NCBI GenBank assembly: GCA_016932385.1
Contig: JAFGCY010000065.1
Coordinates: forward strand, 1 to 64,000
Length of the DNA stretch: 64,000 nucleotides
From: a bacterium
Lineage (GTDB): Bacteria; 4484-113; JAFGCY01
Direction of reading: 5' to 3'
The notes beneath the pieces were generated by a model, which did no database searches, was not told where the DNA came from, and saw nothing but the letters and a program-made list of their open reading frames with translations. Of the stretch, positions 1 through 10,550 are shown piece after piece. The position numbers were made by a program, and so were the translations under genes. Numbering within the stretch: position 1 is the stretch's first letter; each line of letters starts with the position of its first letter.

Positions 1-20
1 TGTCGCGCCATGAGGACGAC

Positions 21-371
21 GTGATTGTCAGCTATCAGTTGGAAATCACGCTGGCCGGGCTTCTGCCGGAAGAGCTGGAATCACTGACGGCGGCGCTGGC
101 CCAGGTGGAATGCCTGCCCGTGCCGCGGGTGATGGATGCCACCTGCTTCCACCTGGCGGAGATGCAGCCGGACTTCGGTTTCAGCATCGTGCTATTCAAC
201 CAGGCCTTCTTCTTCCCGCGCGACGCGACGGCGGCGGAAGTCGAGAACGAGATCAACAACTGGCTGGCGGTGGAGCAGCCCGAGGGCTACACCGGCGTGG
301 AAGTCGATATCGAGCGCAAACTCGGCGGTTCCCTGACGATCTCGCTCGATCTGAAGGAAGCAGGCGAGTAG
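21..371 (+). CDS. hypothetical protein, 116 aa
   Basis: ORF followed closely by a rho-independent terminator on the same strand; no family recognised. Confidence 0.5.
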   Translation: MIVSYQLEITLAGLLPEELESLTAALAQVECLPVPRVMDATCFHLAEMQPDFGFSIVLFNQAFFFPRDATAAEVENEINNWLAVEQPEGYTGVEVDIERKLGGSLTISLDLKEAGE

Positions 372-415
372 GCTGCCGGCGCGGCTAATAACCAACGACA
401 GCTGTGAAGCAATCA

Positions 416-440
416 GGCACGGGTAGTCCCGTGCCTTTTT
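416..440 (+). terminator. rho-independent terminator
   Basis: GGCACGGG-TAGT-CCCGTGCC perfect 8-bp stem followed by TTTTT. Confidence 0.85.
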
Positions 441-447
441 ATTTCTG

Positions 448-2682
448 CTAATCCTTGAACATCGTCAACATGCCTTCGTGCAAGACAGCTAACTGCCCAT
501 TGCCGGTGATGATCAACTGGTCCCCCTGGATGACCGGCGGCAACGGCATGTTCAGCTCCTGGGACCACAACTCCGTGCCGTCTGCGTCCAGGCAGAAGAC
601 CTCATCCTCGTTGTTCAGCAGATAAACGTGGTTGGATTGGTCGACGACCGGCCGGGCTGCCAATTCGTTTTCGAGTACAGACGACCACACCAACTGGCAA
701 TCAGGTGTAATCGCGCAGACACAGGGGTATTCCAGATCAGTAAGGCTGATCGCGTCGCCGGCTTCGTCCGGCTGTTGCAAGGTGCCGGCCGGGTCCTCGT
801 CTTCCGCTTCGAGCAAGGGAAGATAGATCGTCCCGTCGGGGCCGACGGCAACGCCGTAGGTAAGTTCACCTTCGGGGAACTCAATCCGGCCGGTTTGAAT
901 ACCGGTAGTATCGAGCAGGACAAAAGAGTGCTCGCCCGGAAACGCGATCGTGGATGAATTGATCAAGACCGCACTCTGCTGGGAGTTGCTATCGGCCATT
1001 TCATAGCGCCAGCGCTCTTCGCCGTTGCTGGACACGGCGTAGCATGTGCCCATGTCATCCTGAAAATAAGCGGTTTCGTCGGCGCCGATGGCCGGCGCTT
1101 GGTTGATCCGGCTGTCGGCGACAAATGCATATTCGCGTTCGCCGTCGTAATCCAGGGAATACAGGATCACATCTTTCGGCATGTACAGGCGCGATTGGGA
1201 TGCTGCAAGTGAATAAAGGCTGTTAAAACCGGCAACTGCCAGCAGTTCGATGGCTTCGCCCTTGTCCGGTTGGCGCCATAACGTATTGGCATTTGTGGTG
1301 AAGTAGAATTCGCCGTCAGCGGCGGCAATGACTTGAAATATGCTTTGGGCCAGAAACACGTCCTCTTGGCAGGCTTCACCGGACAAGTTGCAGTGCTTGA
1401 ACAGCATGTCGTCATAGAGCAACAACGTCTTGGCATCGGTCATCAGCAGGGCGCAGTTATCGCTGTATCCCGTGTAATACGACCAACCGGTTTCTGATTC
1501 AGTTGAAACGTATTCCACGATCGGTGCTTTGTGGTAACTGGCATCCACGGCTGCGACATACTGGCCGTTATTGCTGCAAACACATTCGCAGTCGTTTCTG
1601 GTGAAGGGGCTGATCGTGTTAGTCAACAGGCCGTTAATATCGTAGAAATTCAACTCCTCATCCGTTGTCAGCGTAAGGAAGCTGCCGTCGGCATTGGCAT
1701 GAAAGACGACTCCGTCGATATTATCCTTCACCGCGCTGATGCCCGTTTCATCAATTACACGGTAACTGGACTGGCCGACTTTTACATAGACCGCACCAAT
1801 GTGATCAAAATAAGCGTACTTCATATTGACGTAATCGGCACTCACGGAATCGGTTTCGTTGCCCGATACATCGTAAACCGCCAGTTCGTTGGTTTCGCCA
1901 GACAGATATACTACTAGATTTCCATTTGGCAGTAGTGCAAGGGGATAGTAGATGCAGTCGCTGCTGTCGTCCAACTGGTAGACCAGATTGCCGTTGGCGG
2001 CAAACACCTTGGTAATCTTCTTGTCTTTGAATACAACAGAGCTTTCATTGACGGCCAGGAGCGGGAGATACACGTTGGAGTCTTCACTGGCCTCATGCTG
2101 CCAACGGACCGAACCATCGGCACTGATGAAATAAAGTTGCGAGTCGGTTGTATCGGAATCCAGTACTACTACGCAGTCGCCGGCGCGTGAGAATCCCGGT
2201 GCGCGGATAACCTCGCCCGGTAAGGTTTGCTCCCACAGCACCTCGCCATTGCTGGCCAGTCGGACCAATTGCCCGTACAGCGAAATGATCAGAATATCCC
2301 CGTTTTCAGCAATGAACGGGGCATACTCGAACAGGCCCTGATTTGTGTAACGCCAGCGTTCCTTTCCCTTGTTATTCAAAGCGATCAGCACCGCATCCGC
2401 GCCGACGTAAACAGAACCGTCGTCGGTAACGGTGGCTGATAAGTACTCACGGCCTTCCAGTACACGCTCCCAGGCGACGGTATTGTTAATCGGCCCGTTA
2501 TATGCGCTCAGGTTGCGTCGTGTCTGATCGCCGCCGTCCATACCCCAGCTGCTCGATGGCGTGACGGTACCGTCACCTGGATCGGGCAGATTGGAACCAT
2601 CGCAGCCACCAAAGAAAAACAAGCAAGTGACGATGACCAGCATCACCGCATTATCGATACTATTATCCTTGCCTGACTTCAT
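448..2682 (-). CDS. PQQ-like beta-propeller repeat lipoprotein
   Basis: Lipobox FFGGC; WGMDGGDQTRRNLSA N-terminal motif; repeated G-x-x-x-W blade motifs; ATG at 2682 preceded by GAGGTGG. Confidence 0.75.
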   Translation of the reverse strand: MKSGKDNSIDNAVMLVIVTCLFFFGGCDGSNLPDPGDGTVTPSSSWGMDGGDQTRRNLSAYNGPINNTVAWERVLEGREYLSATVTDDGSVYVGADAVLIALNNKGKERWRYTNQGLFEYAPFIAENGDILIISLYGQLVRLASNGEVLWEQTLPGEVIRAPGFSRAGDCVVVLDSDTTDSQLYFISADGSVRWQHEASEDSNVYLPLLAVNESSVVFKDKKITKVFAANGNLVYQLDDSSDCIYYPLALLPNGNLVVYLSGETNELAVYDVSGNETDSVSADYVNMKYAYFDHIGAVYVKVGQSSYRVIDETGISAVKDNIDGVVFHANADGSFLTLTTDEELNFYDINGLLTNTISPFTRNDCECVCSNNGQYVAAVDASYHKAPIVEYVSTESETGWSYYTGYSDNCALLMTDAKTLLLYDDMLFKHCNLSGEACQEDVFLAQSIFQVIAAADGEFYFTTNANTLWRQPDKGEAIELLAVAGFNSLYSLAASQSRLYMPKDVILYSLDYDGEREYAFVADSRINQAPAIGADETAYFQDDMGTCYAVSSNGEERWRYEMADSNSQQSAVLINSSTIAFPGEHSFVLLDTTGIQTGRIEFPEGELTYGVAVGPDGTIYLPLLEAEDEDPAGTLQQPDEAGDAISLTDLEYPCVCAITPDCQLVWSSVLENELAARPVVDQSNHVYLLNNEDEVFCLDADGTELWSQELNMPLPPVIQGDQLIITGNGQLAVLHEGMLTMFKD

Positions 2683-2756
2683 AACCACCTCACTCACTTA
2701 CTCTGCATATTGGTATAAGGCTTCACCGGCATTAAATGCTGTGCTTCGCCAATTAG

Positions 2757-5108
2757 CTAATCATCAAATAGCATCAATACATCACCGCGCAACACGGCCA
2801 GTTGTCCCGGTCCAGTGATAATCATCTGGTTTCCGGCAGCCGTCGAAGAACCGGTGGGAATGATCTGGTGCGTCCAGATCACTGTGCCGGCTGGATCGAC
2901 ACATTGGAGCGTACCGCTGCTTGTCATTAAATACGCGCGACCCGTACTGTCGGTGTTAAGCAAGGATACGGTTTTCTCCACTGGCAAGTACCAGAGGATT
3001 TCACCGGCTTGATCGATCGCGCACAATCCTGGAAACTCGACGTCGCTCAATGTGGTGGTTGCGCTTGCCAAGTGAGTGGCTTCCGCGGACTCGGCGCCGG
3101 ACGAGACCACTGCGGAAGAAGTGTTAGCTTGGCCGCCGGTCGTAGTGCCGCCTGGATTAGTCGCGGGATCAATTGTAATATCGACCGGTGCTTCCTTGAT
3201 GGCGGCTAATAGAACGCCATCCGGTCGGGCCGCGGCAAGAGAGCTGACTTCGCCTCCCTCCACCGTGAAATCCCAGCACGGTTTGCCTTCGGTATTCAGG
3301 GCCCTGATGCCATTGCCCATGGCAAACACGACCTGGTTGTCGCTGGTGATCATCGGTTGTGTGTAGCCGAAATCGCCCGTATCGTGGTGCCAGATCTCGG
3401 TGCCGTCCGCCGCGATGGCGTAGCACAATCCGGATACATCTTGGACATAGGCGGTTTCACTAGAACTGATGGCGGGCGTTTTAACGTAATCGCTGGCGAC
3501 AAATGCATACTGCCGTTCTCCATTCATGTTCAAGGAATAGAGGATCTCCTGATACGGCAGATAAAGCCTTGCTTGCGAGGTAGAGACATTTGAAGTTGCG
3601 CTGCCGGAGCCCAGCGTGTCCAGCAAAACCGGGTCTGCTCCAATAGTGTATCGGTACAGGTCGCCATCGGTATCGACGCAGTACAAAGCGCCGTCAGGAG
3701 TGGCAACCAACGAGCGTTTGTTCTCAGCGAAGACATATGTTGACTGCATGCTCCCATCCAGGGAGTAAGTGCTGACCCGGTAGTAATCGTTCACCAGCAG
3801 GCTGTCGCTGGATGGCTGCAGCATGAAACCAGAGAACGCGAACCCGCCTGCCTTGGTCCAGCGGTTAATCCCGTCAACGCTGAATCCGACTATACAACTC
3901 GATGAACCGCCGGCGACCCGCATCGCGCCGTACTGGCCGTTTCTGCTGAAAGCCACGGCCTCATCGTCGGATTCGGCGAAATCCCCGATGGAATCGAGCA
4001 ATTCACCGGAGCTGTCGAAGATATCGATTTGCCGCGTGTCGATGGTCTCATTGTAGGTATAAATCCGACCAGTTGGATCGATATAAACAACTGGATCGGT
4101 GATCGCTGCCAGGTCGGTGCGCTCGCCCGTCGCACTGATGACGACCAGGCCCTGGTTGCCCATGGGGAGATAGGTGTTGCCCTGGTCATCGCAATTGTAA
4201 TTGCTCGAGTGATATGTCTCCAATGGAACGGAAGTGCTTAGGTCGCCATCAGCGGTATACAACTCCAGTACGTAATCACCCGTTTCGCGGTTGCGCATGC
4301 AGACAGTGATTCCGCCGTCCGGGCGTAAATTGGTGAAATACCTGCGAACCTGCTCCGTGTGGGCCAATGAGAACTTCAAGCTTCCATCGAGGTCATACAC
4401 ATAAATGCTGAAACCGTGATCGCAAACAATCGAATGCTCGTTGGTATGCACTTCAGGCCACGTTGTAGACTCATCGAGAGGCACGGTCCAACGGTTAGTA
4501 CTACTGCTGGCAAAGGCAACTAAATTGAGATCAGAACCATCAATGCGCGCAATGTACGCGCCGGCTCCCGTAGCAGTGAAGCCGATACACCGGCGATCGG
4601 CCAAGCCGAGATCAATTTTCTCCCAGATTACGCTGCCATTGCTTGCCAGCCGTGTCAGGTGCGTGCTGGAATGGAGCAGCATGATGTCACCGTTATTGGT
4701 GACATACGGTGTTCCACCAATGGTACCGGCGCAGGTGTGCCGCCACTTCTCCGTACCGTCAGGTGCTATCGCGAGTAAAACGGCACCGGAGCAGATGTAG
4801 GTCGTGCCATCATTGGCGACGGCGGGATTGTAGATCACCCGACCTTCCAGCACTTGTTCCCAGGCGATGGCAGGGCTGTCCGGACCGCGGTCGGCACTGA
4901 GGTTGCGGCGCGTCTGGTCGCCCCCTTTCATGCCCCAATAGCCGGCTTTTGGTTCGATCACGCCTCCCGTGTCCTGGTCGCCCGGATCGGGCATGTTGGA
5001 ACCATCGCAACCGCAGACCAGTATGGCAAGAGCTAGCAAAAAGCCCATGCTGGCGTTGATCGCGGTGTTGAAGGCTCGACTGCAACCTGAAACCCCACTA
5101 CGGTACAT
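2757..5108 (-). CDS. PQQ-like beta-propeller repeat lipoprotein, paralogue of the preceding gene
   Basis: Lipobox LVCGC; WGMKGGDQTRRNLSADRGP matches the neighbour; shared C-terminus (MIITGPGQLAVL); SD GAGGTGGGG. Confidence 0.75.
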   Translation of the reverse strand: MYRSGVSGCSRAFNTAINASMGFLLALAILVCGCDGSNMPDPGDQDTGGVIEPKAGYWGMKGGDQTRRNLSADRGPDSPAIAWEQVLEGRVIYNPAVANDGTTYICSGAVLLAIAPDGTEKWRHTCAGTIGGTPYVTNNGDIMLLHSSTHLTRLASNGSVIWEKIDLGLADRRCIGFTATGAGAYIARIDGSDLNLVAFASSSTNRWTVPLDESTTWPEVHTNEHSIVCDHGFSIYVYDLDGSLKFSLAHTEQVRRYFTNLRPDGGITVCMRNRETGDYVLELYTADGDLSTSVPLETYHSSNYNCDDQGNTYLPMGNQGLVVISATGERTDLAAITDPVVYIDPTGRIYTYNETIDTRQIDIFDSSGELLDSIGDFAESDDEAVAFSRNGQYGAMRVAGGSSSCIVGFSVDGINRWTKAGGFAFSGFMLQPSSDSLLVNDYYRVSTYSLDGSMQSTYVFAENKRSLVATPDGALYCVDTDGDLYRYTIGADPVLLDTLGSGSATSNVSTSQARLYLPYQEILYSLNMNGERQYAFVASDYVKTPAISSSETAYVQDVSGLCYAIAADGTEIWHHDTGDFGYTQPMITSDNQVVFAMGNGIRALNTEGKPCWDFTVEGGEVSSLAAARPDGVLLAAIKEAPVDITIDPATNPGGTTTGGQANTSSAVVSSGAESAEATHLASATTTLSDVEFPGLCAIDQAGEILWYLPVEKTVSLLNTDSTGRAYLMTSSGTLQCVDPAGTVIWTHQIIPTGSSTAAGNQMIITGPGQLAVLRGDVLMLFDD

Positions 5109-5242
5109 AACCCCACCTCGAAAATAAAACAGCGGTACTAAGCTGGACGCCGCGACGATGGGACAAGTTCAAAGCACATCGTACATCGGCGCGTACGATT
5201 ACGCTTGGGCTTGTCTGGATCGGGGTTGAGATATGGGCGGGA

Positions 5243-6073
5243 TTATTTGAAGCTGCGGACGATGCTGCCGAAGACGAGGTTCCAGCCGTCGGAGAGCACG
5301 AACATCAGCAGCTTGAACGGCAGGCTGATCAGGATCGGCGGCAGCATCAACATGCCCATGCTCATCAGGATCGAGGCCACCACCATGTCGACCACTAAAA
5401 ACGGCAGGTAGATCACGAAGCCGATCTGGAACGCCGTTTTGAGCTCGCTGATCATGAACGCCGGGATCAGCACGTGCATCGGCACTTCTTTCACGGTGAT
5501 CTCGTCGGCGTCGATCTTAGCCAGGCTGACGAACAGCGCCAAGTCGTTGTCGCGGGTCTGGCGCGTCATGAAGTCGCGCAGCGGAGCCTGGGCGGCGGTG
5601 ATCGCCTCGTCGTAGCCGATCTCTTCGGCCATGTAAGGCTGGAGCGCGTTCGTGTTGATGTGGTTGAGCACCGGCATCATCACGAACAGCGACAAAAACA
5701 GCGCCAGGCCGATCAGCACAGTGTTCGGCGGCGTCTGCTGCGTGCCCATCGCGTTTCGGAGTAAGCCGAGAATGATCACGATGCGCGTGAAGGGCGTGAC
5801 CATCACGATGATCGACGGCGCCAGCGTGACCAGCGTGAACAACAGCATGATCTGGATCAGGCCGGCGGCATCACCGTCACCTCCACCGATCTGCAGGTTG
5901 ACGTTGGGCAGGACGCCCGTTGCCGTCTCCGTTCCGGCCCCCGTGCCGGTTTGCGCCCAAGCCAGCGTCCAGGCGACCAGGAATCCAATGCCGAGGATCA
6001 AGCCGGTTGCCGCCGCCGCCCGCCGGTGGCCCTGGGCCAGCAGCTTGCGGAAGTCTGGGCGCGGCTTCTCCAC
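5243..6073 (-). CDS. fliP: flagellar biosynthesis protein FliP
   Basis: FliP signatures (TRIVIILGLLRNAMGTQQTPPNTVLIGLALFLSLFVM...; LPFLVVDMVVASILMSMGMLMLPP). Confidence 0.95.
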   Translation of the reverse strand: MEKPRPDFRKLLAQGHRRAAAATGLILGIGFLVAWTLAWAQTGTGAGTETATGVLPNVNLQIGGGDGDAAGLIQIMLLFTLVTLAPSIIVMVTPFTRIVIILGLLRNAMGTQQTPPNTVLIGLALFLSLFVMMPVLNHINTNALQPYMAEEIGYDEAITAAQAPLRDFMTRQTRDNDLALFVSLAKIDADEITVKEVPMHVLIPAFMISELKTAFQIGFVIYLPFLVVDMVVASILMSMGMLMLPPILISLPFKLLMFVLSDGWNLVFGSIVRSFK

Positions 6074-6076
6074 CGG

Positions 6077-7603
6077 CTAATCCTCCAGGCGGCTGAGCTC
6101 TTGGCGGACGCGGTTGATCAGGTCCGCCTTGGTCATAGCCTCGGAGCTCCGCCGGTAGGCCGGGGGCTTGAGCAGTCCGCTGTTGTCGATAAACGGATTG
6201 GCGGCCCGGCTCTGGCGCAGTTCCGATACGCTGATGCGCTGGCCCGACGGACCATAGGTCCCGCCGTTGATCGGCGGTGCCAGCCGCGTCGGCTCGGCGT
6301 CCTCGGTGATCGTGAAGACCGGCCGCTGCGCCCAGTCGGCGGGGAGCGCCTTGCTTTCACGGTTGATGATCGAATTGACGGTGCCGCGATAACTCTCCAG
6401 CATCAGACCCAGCGGCACCTTGTCCAGCAGGTTGATGCTTTGCGGCGTCACGCCCAGGACCAGCGCGTTGTCGCCCATTTCCACAATGGCGATCTGGCGT
6501 CCCGTGCCCAGGTTGATACTCTCCATGACATTGAGCGTACGCTTGCCGGTGGCGAACGGCACACGGATTTTCTTGGAGACCGCGGCGCCGATAAATAACA
6601 GCGCCAGGCAGGCCAGCACGATCGACAGGCTGCGCCAGGGCGAAAGCCCCGGTACCTGGCTGCCCAACTCCGGGTCTTCGGCATGCCCGCGCAGAACATC
6701 GCCCAGCGTCGGCTCACTGTCCGGCTTGGGCTGGCGCGTGGCGATCACGCCTACATGTTGCGCACCCGCCGCGGGCTGCAACCCCGCGGCCGTAATGGCG
6801 TCGCTGTTGTCCAGCGCCAGTAATTCGCGCTCGCTGAATTGCTCGCTGGGAATGATGCTGGGCTCGTCAGCGGCCGTCGTGTTCTCCGGCAGGTCGAGTT
6901 CCGCCAACAGCGACGGGCCCTCGTCCAGCGGCTGGGCAGTATCCGGCACGCTTATCGTTGCGACTTCCACCGGCACGGTTTCCGCCGGCTTGCTGCTGTC
7001 GGCTGACGGCTGGACCTGGGCCAGCACCGGTGGCGGGTTGGCTTCAATTTTAGGCTGCGCGGACGGCTTGGTTTTGGCCGGGGCTGGATTCGTCGCCGGG
7101 CGATCGCCCGGATCGCGGGTGTCCGCCTGAGCCATTAACGACAGCTGCTGCTGACGGTCGGTCAGCGGGAATGCCCCTGAATCCGGGCTGGTGAACAGAG
7201 GGATGACGATGCCTTGGTCGGCGGGAGCGGCAGTGCCGCCGCCGACCGGCGTCAACACGATCGCATCAGTCTGGGCGGTCGCGGTGACACCGCCATCCAG
7301 CAAGTCAGTCGCGTCATTCGAGGCGGACGGAACCGGATCGTCGCTGGGCGGGATCAACGGCAGTTCGAGGGGGCAGGTGGGGCAGGTCCCGCTTTCGCTG
7401 GTGCACGACGAACTCACGGTGTCGTTACTGGTAATCTCCAGACCGGATTGAGCTGGCGCTTCCGTTTCAGCGGACTGCGCATCGGTCTTCTCTTCAGTCT
7501 GGGATGTCGCATCCGCGGGTTGCTCGCTTACGGCAGGCGCGACCAGAACTACTGCAATGAGCAGCCCCAGCACCGCCAGCCAATGCCACTTAACTCGCCC
7601 CAT
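6077..7603 (-). CDS. fliO: FliO-like flagellar protein with long low-complexity N-terminal region
   Basis: C-terminal FliO-like segment (VMESINLGTGRQIAIVEMGDNALVLGVTPQSINLL) directly upstream of fliP. Confidence 0.75.
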   Translation of the reverse strand: MGRVKWHWLAVLGLLIAVVLVAPAVSEQPADATSQTEEKTDAQSAETEAPAQSGLEITSNDTVSSSCTSESGTCPTCPLELPLIPPSDDPVPSASNDATDLLDGGVTATAQTDAIVLTPVGGGTAAPADQGIVIPLFTSPDSGAFPLTDRQQQLSLMAQADTRDPGDRPATNPAPAKTKPSAQPKIEANPPPVLAQVQPSADSSKPAETVPVEVATISVPDTAQPLDEGPSLLAELDLPENTTAADEPSIIPSEQFSERELLALDNSDAITAAGLQPAAGAQHVGVIATRQPKPDSEPTLGDVLRGHAEDPELGSQVPGLSPWRSLSIVLACLALLFIGAAVSKKIRVPFATGKRTLNVMESINLGTGRQIAIVEMGDNALVLGVTPQSINLLDKVPLGLMLESYRGTVNSIINRESKALPADWAQRPVFTITEDAEPTRLAPPINGGTYGPSGQRISVSELRQSRAANPFIDNSGLLKPPAYRRSSEAMTKADLINRVRQELSRLED

Positions 7604-7659
7604 ATTGTTTCCCGCCTCTATCCACCGGGCAATTGCCCCTGCCGCGATGGATGGGATTG

Positions 7660-8022
7660 CTAATTACTTAGCGTCTTCGTGATAGCGTCGATAACGCGCT
7701 CCGGCTTAAACGGCTTGACGATGAAATCTTTGGCGCCGGCCTGAATAGCTTCAATGACCATTGCCTGCTGCCCCATGGCGGAGCACATGACAACCTTAGC
7801 CTTGCCATCCATTGCCAGGATTTCCTTTAACGCGGTTATCCCATCCATTTCGGGCATGGTGATATCCATCGTAACCAGATCCGGCTTAAGCTCTTTGAAC
7901 TTCTCCAGCGCAGCCTGACCGTTTTCGGCCTCACCAGCGACTTCCAGACCGTTCTTGGTCAGGATGTCCCTAATCATCATTCGCATGAAAGCCGCGTCAT
8001 CTACGATGAGCACGCTCGCCAT
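7660..8022 (-). CDS. cheY: CheY-like response regulator
   Basis: ILIVDDAAFMRMMIRDILTKNG...DLVTMDITMPEMDGI...CSAMGQ...KPF receiver domain. Confidence 0.93.
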   Translation of the reverse strand: MASVLIVDDAAFMRMMIRDILTKNGLEVAGEAENGQAALEKFKELKPDLVTMDITMPEMDGITALKEILAMDGKAKVVMCSAMGQQAMVIEAIQAGAKDFIVKPFKPERVIDAITKTLSN

Positions 8023-8066
8023 TATTCGGGCCTCCCCGGTTTCCAGTTACTAAGATAGTATCAGTT

Positions 8067-9155
8067 TTAGCTTAATTGGGCAATGCGCTCAGCAGGCGAG
8101 AGGATGGAAGTGATCCGGACACCGAAGTTCTCGTCGATAACGACGACTTCACCCTTGGCGAAATACTTGCCGTTGACCAACAAGTCAATTGGCTCGCCGG
8201 CCAGCTTGTCCAACGTGATCAGGCTGCCCTGACCGTACTCCAGAATCTGGCGGATCGGGATCAGGGTCTTGCCCAACTCGACGGTGACTTGCAGCGTAAC
8301 ATCAAGCAAGATATCAAGGTTTCGCGTATCAACTCCGCCGATCGGGGGAGCCAGCTGGCTGAATGTGGCAGGTTGAAATTCTGATGAAGGGGCGGCAATG
8401 CTGCCACTGGAGACTATCGGACCGGTCGAAACTGGCTGGGCTGGGGCGGGCGCAGCCATGGGCGCCGCGGCGGGTTGCGGCGCTGGCCCAGGGGCAGGGG
8501 CCGCGGCGGGTTCCGGGGCAACCGAACCACGCAGTTTGTTTAAAAACATGCTGCCCAGGCTACCGGGCAGCAGGTGCCGGACCTGGGCCGTCGAACCGTC
8601 GCTTTGTTGCATGCTCAGCGTACCGAGTAACGCGCTGTCGTCAATATTGCCGCCGAGTTCGGCCGCTTCGATCGCTGTCAGCGCTTCGCCGGTCGCCGTC
8701 GTCTTCAGCGCGGCTCCCAGGTTCGTCAGGTAGGTTCCGTTGGCCTGCGAGACGACTTCCTGGATCGCGGACATTTCCATTTCACCCAGATCAGTACTGT
8801 CGTCGAGCTCGCTGCCGGTCAGGGCGCCGGCGACCTGCTTGGCAAATGTCCGCTCGATAACAATGTAGTGTGTCGCCGGTTCGCCGACGGAGATCGGGAT
8901 GCTGAAAATCAGGTCGTCGCCGATAAGCTCCAGGATTTCCTCGGGATTGGTGCGCGTGAATTCGATGTCACCCAGCGCATAATCCATGCCGGTCATCGCA
9001 TTGATAATGCTGGGCAGATTGCCCATGGTTTCACGCTCCAGATCGGCCAGTGAAACCAGATCGTCGGAACTGACGCCGGAGCCGCCGCCATCGCCGACGT
9101 CCACTCCGCCGAGCATGGCATCGATTTGTTCTTGCGTTAGCCCAATTTCAGTCAT
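8067..9155 (-). CDS. fliY: flagellar motor switch phosphatase/switch protein FliY/FliN
   Basis: N-terminal [12 protein letters not shown], CheC-like middle region, C-terminal SpoA domain ([47 protein letters not shown]). Confidence 0.92.
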   Translation of the reverse strand: MTEIGLTQEQIDAMLGGVDVGDGGGSGVSSDDLVSLADLERETMGNLPSIINAMTGMDYALGDIEFTRTNPEEILELIGDDLIFSIPISVGEPATHYIVIERTFAKQVAGALTGSELDDSTDLGEMEMSAIQEVVSQANGTYLTNLGAALKTTATGEALTAIEAAELGGNIDDSALLGTLSMQQSDGSTAQVRHLLPGSLGSMFLNKLRGSVAPEPAAAPAPGPAPQPAAAPMAAPAPAQPVSTGPIVSSGSIAAPSSEFQPATFSQLAPPIGGVDTRNLDILLDVTLQVTVELGKTLIPIRQILEYGQGSLITLDKLAGEPIDLLVNGKYFAKGEVVVIDENFGVRITSILSPAERIAQLS

Positions 9156-9175
9156 GGCTGTAATGCTCCTCAATG

Positions 9176-10189
9176 CTAGGACAGGATGCTGGGTGTAATA
9201 AAATCCACATCCTCGATAACTTCGGTGACCTGGGCGGCGCGTTGCTTGCCGGCCAGTCCTGGGGTACAGCGGAACTTGACCAATTCGCCCACGCGGACGT
9301 TCAGGTCGTCTTCCACCTTGGAGTTCAATATCAAAATGTCGTTTACTTCCAGGCTCAGCAACTCACGCAACGTGCAATTGGCGATGCCGAGTTCGACCTG
9401 GACCGGAAGCTCCACTTTGTAGAGCACCTGCCGGGTCCGTTCGCGGACTTCCGACGAGGGTGATCGCGTGCCGACCGCGTAGAGGGTCTGAGCGGACAGC
9501 ATCGACAAGATCGGTTCCAGCAAAACGTATGGGTAAATAATGTTAATAATGCCGCTGAAATCGCCGATACGGGCCTCGAGCGTGATCAGCAGGATCATGT
9601 CGCTGGGGGGCACGACCTGGACGAACAGCGGGTTGCTCTCGATATCGCTGAGTTCGGGATTAAGGTCGATCATCGTCGACCAGGCCTCTTTGAGGAAGCT
9701 CATGCCTTCGTCGATCAGGTTGTAAAGCACGTGCTCCTCGATTTCCGTCAGCTCGCGCGCATGCAGCGTCGACCGGCCGGCACCGCCCAGCAGGCGGTCG
9801 ATGATCGGGAAGCCGATCGTCGGGCTGAACTCGATCAGCGCCTTGCCCTCCAACGGGCTGAGCGAGAAGGTTGCCGTAATCGTCGGGTTGGGGATCGACT
9901 GGATGAACTCCTGGTAGGTCACCTGGTCGACCGAGCTGACCGACAGGCTGACGTAGTTGCGCAGGACGCCGCTGAGCGTGCTGCTCCAGAGGCGCCCAAA
10001 GGTCTCATGGAGCATGTAGATCGTGCGGATCTGCTCCTTGGAAAATTTACTGGGCCGGTAGAAGTCGTACGGCTTGACCTTGGTGGACTTGTCACCGGTG
10101 TCATCCCGTATCTGATCTGGTTGTAATTCTCCGGAAGATAAGGCGCCTAATAGGGCATCAATTTCTTCCTGGCTAAGAATATCCGCCAC
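9176..10189 (-). CDS. fliM: flagellar motor switch protein FliM
   Basis: [15 protein letters not shown]-terminus, [19 protein letters not shown]-terminal SpoA. Confidence 0.95.
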   Translation of the reverse strand: MADILSQEEIDALLGALSSGELQPDQIRDDTGDKSTKVKPYDFYRPSKFSKEQIRTIYMLHETFGRLWSSTLSGVLRNYVSLSVSSVDQVTYQEFIQSIPNPTITATFSLSPLEGKALIEFSPTIGFPIIDRLLGGAGRSTLHARELTEIEEHVLYNLIDEGMSFLKEAWSTMIDLNPELSDIESNPLFVQVVPPSDMILLITLEARIGDFSGIINIIYPYVLLEPILSMLSAQTLYAVGTRSPSSEVRERTRQVLYKVELPVQVELGIANCTLRELLSLEVNDILILNSKVEDDLNVRVGELVKFRCTPGLAGKQRAAQVTEVIEDVDFITPSILS

Positions 10190-10441
10190 TTACTCGCCTC
10201 CGGCCTGGGCTATACCGTTTTCATCATCTTCATCGTCGCACTCCACCGGTACGATCGCGATGGCGTGTACCCGCCGTGAATACTCCAGCACGCGGTCCAC
10301 GACTTCCTCCACGGTTTCCTTAACGACCAACTTCTTGCCGGTCAGGAGCCGGATCAACGTATCCGGCGTGCTTTCCACCGTTTCGATCAGGTCGGCGTTC
10401 AAGACGAACCGTTCACCATTAAATCGCGTCAATTCGATCAC
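10190..10441 (-). CDS. flbD: FlbD-family protein
   Basis: 83 aa, MIELTRFNGERFVLNADLIETVESTPDTLIRLLTGKKLVVKE; GTG start; in the flagellar operon. Confidence 0.88.
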   Translation of the reverse strand: MIELTRFNGERFVLNADLIETVESTPDTLIRLLTGKKLVVKETVEEVVDRVLEYSRRVHAIAIVPVECDDEDDENGIAQAGGE

Positions 10442-10550
10442 GTGGTATACCCCGCTATTATTATCGGCCGCCTTGCCCCGGTCTGCACAGTTACACTATA
10501 ACTTAATTCAGTATTTTCACGTGAGCCAAAGCGCGTTTCACGAAAAAAGC

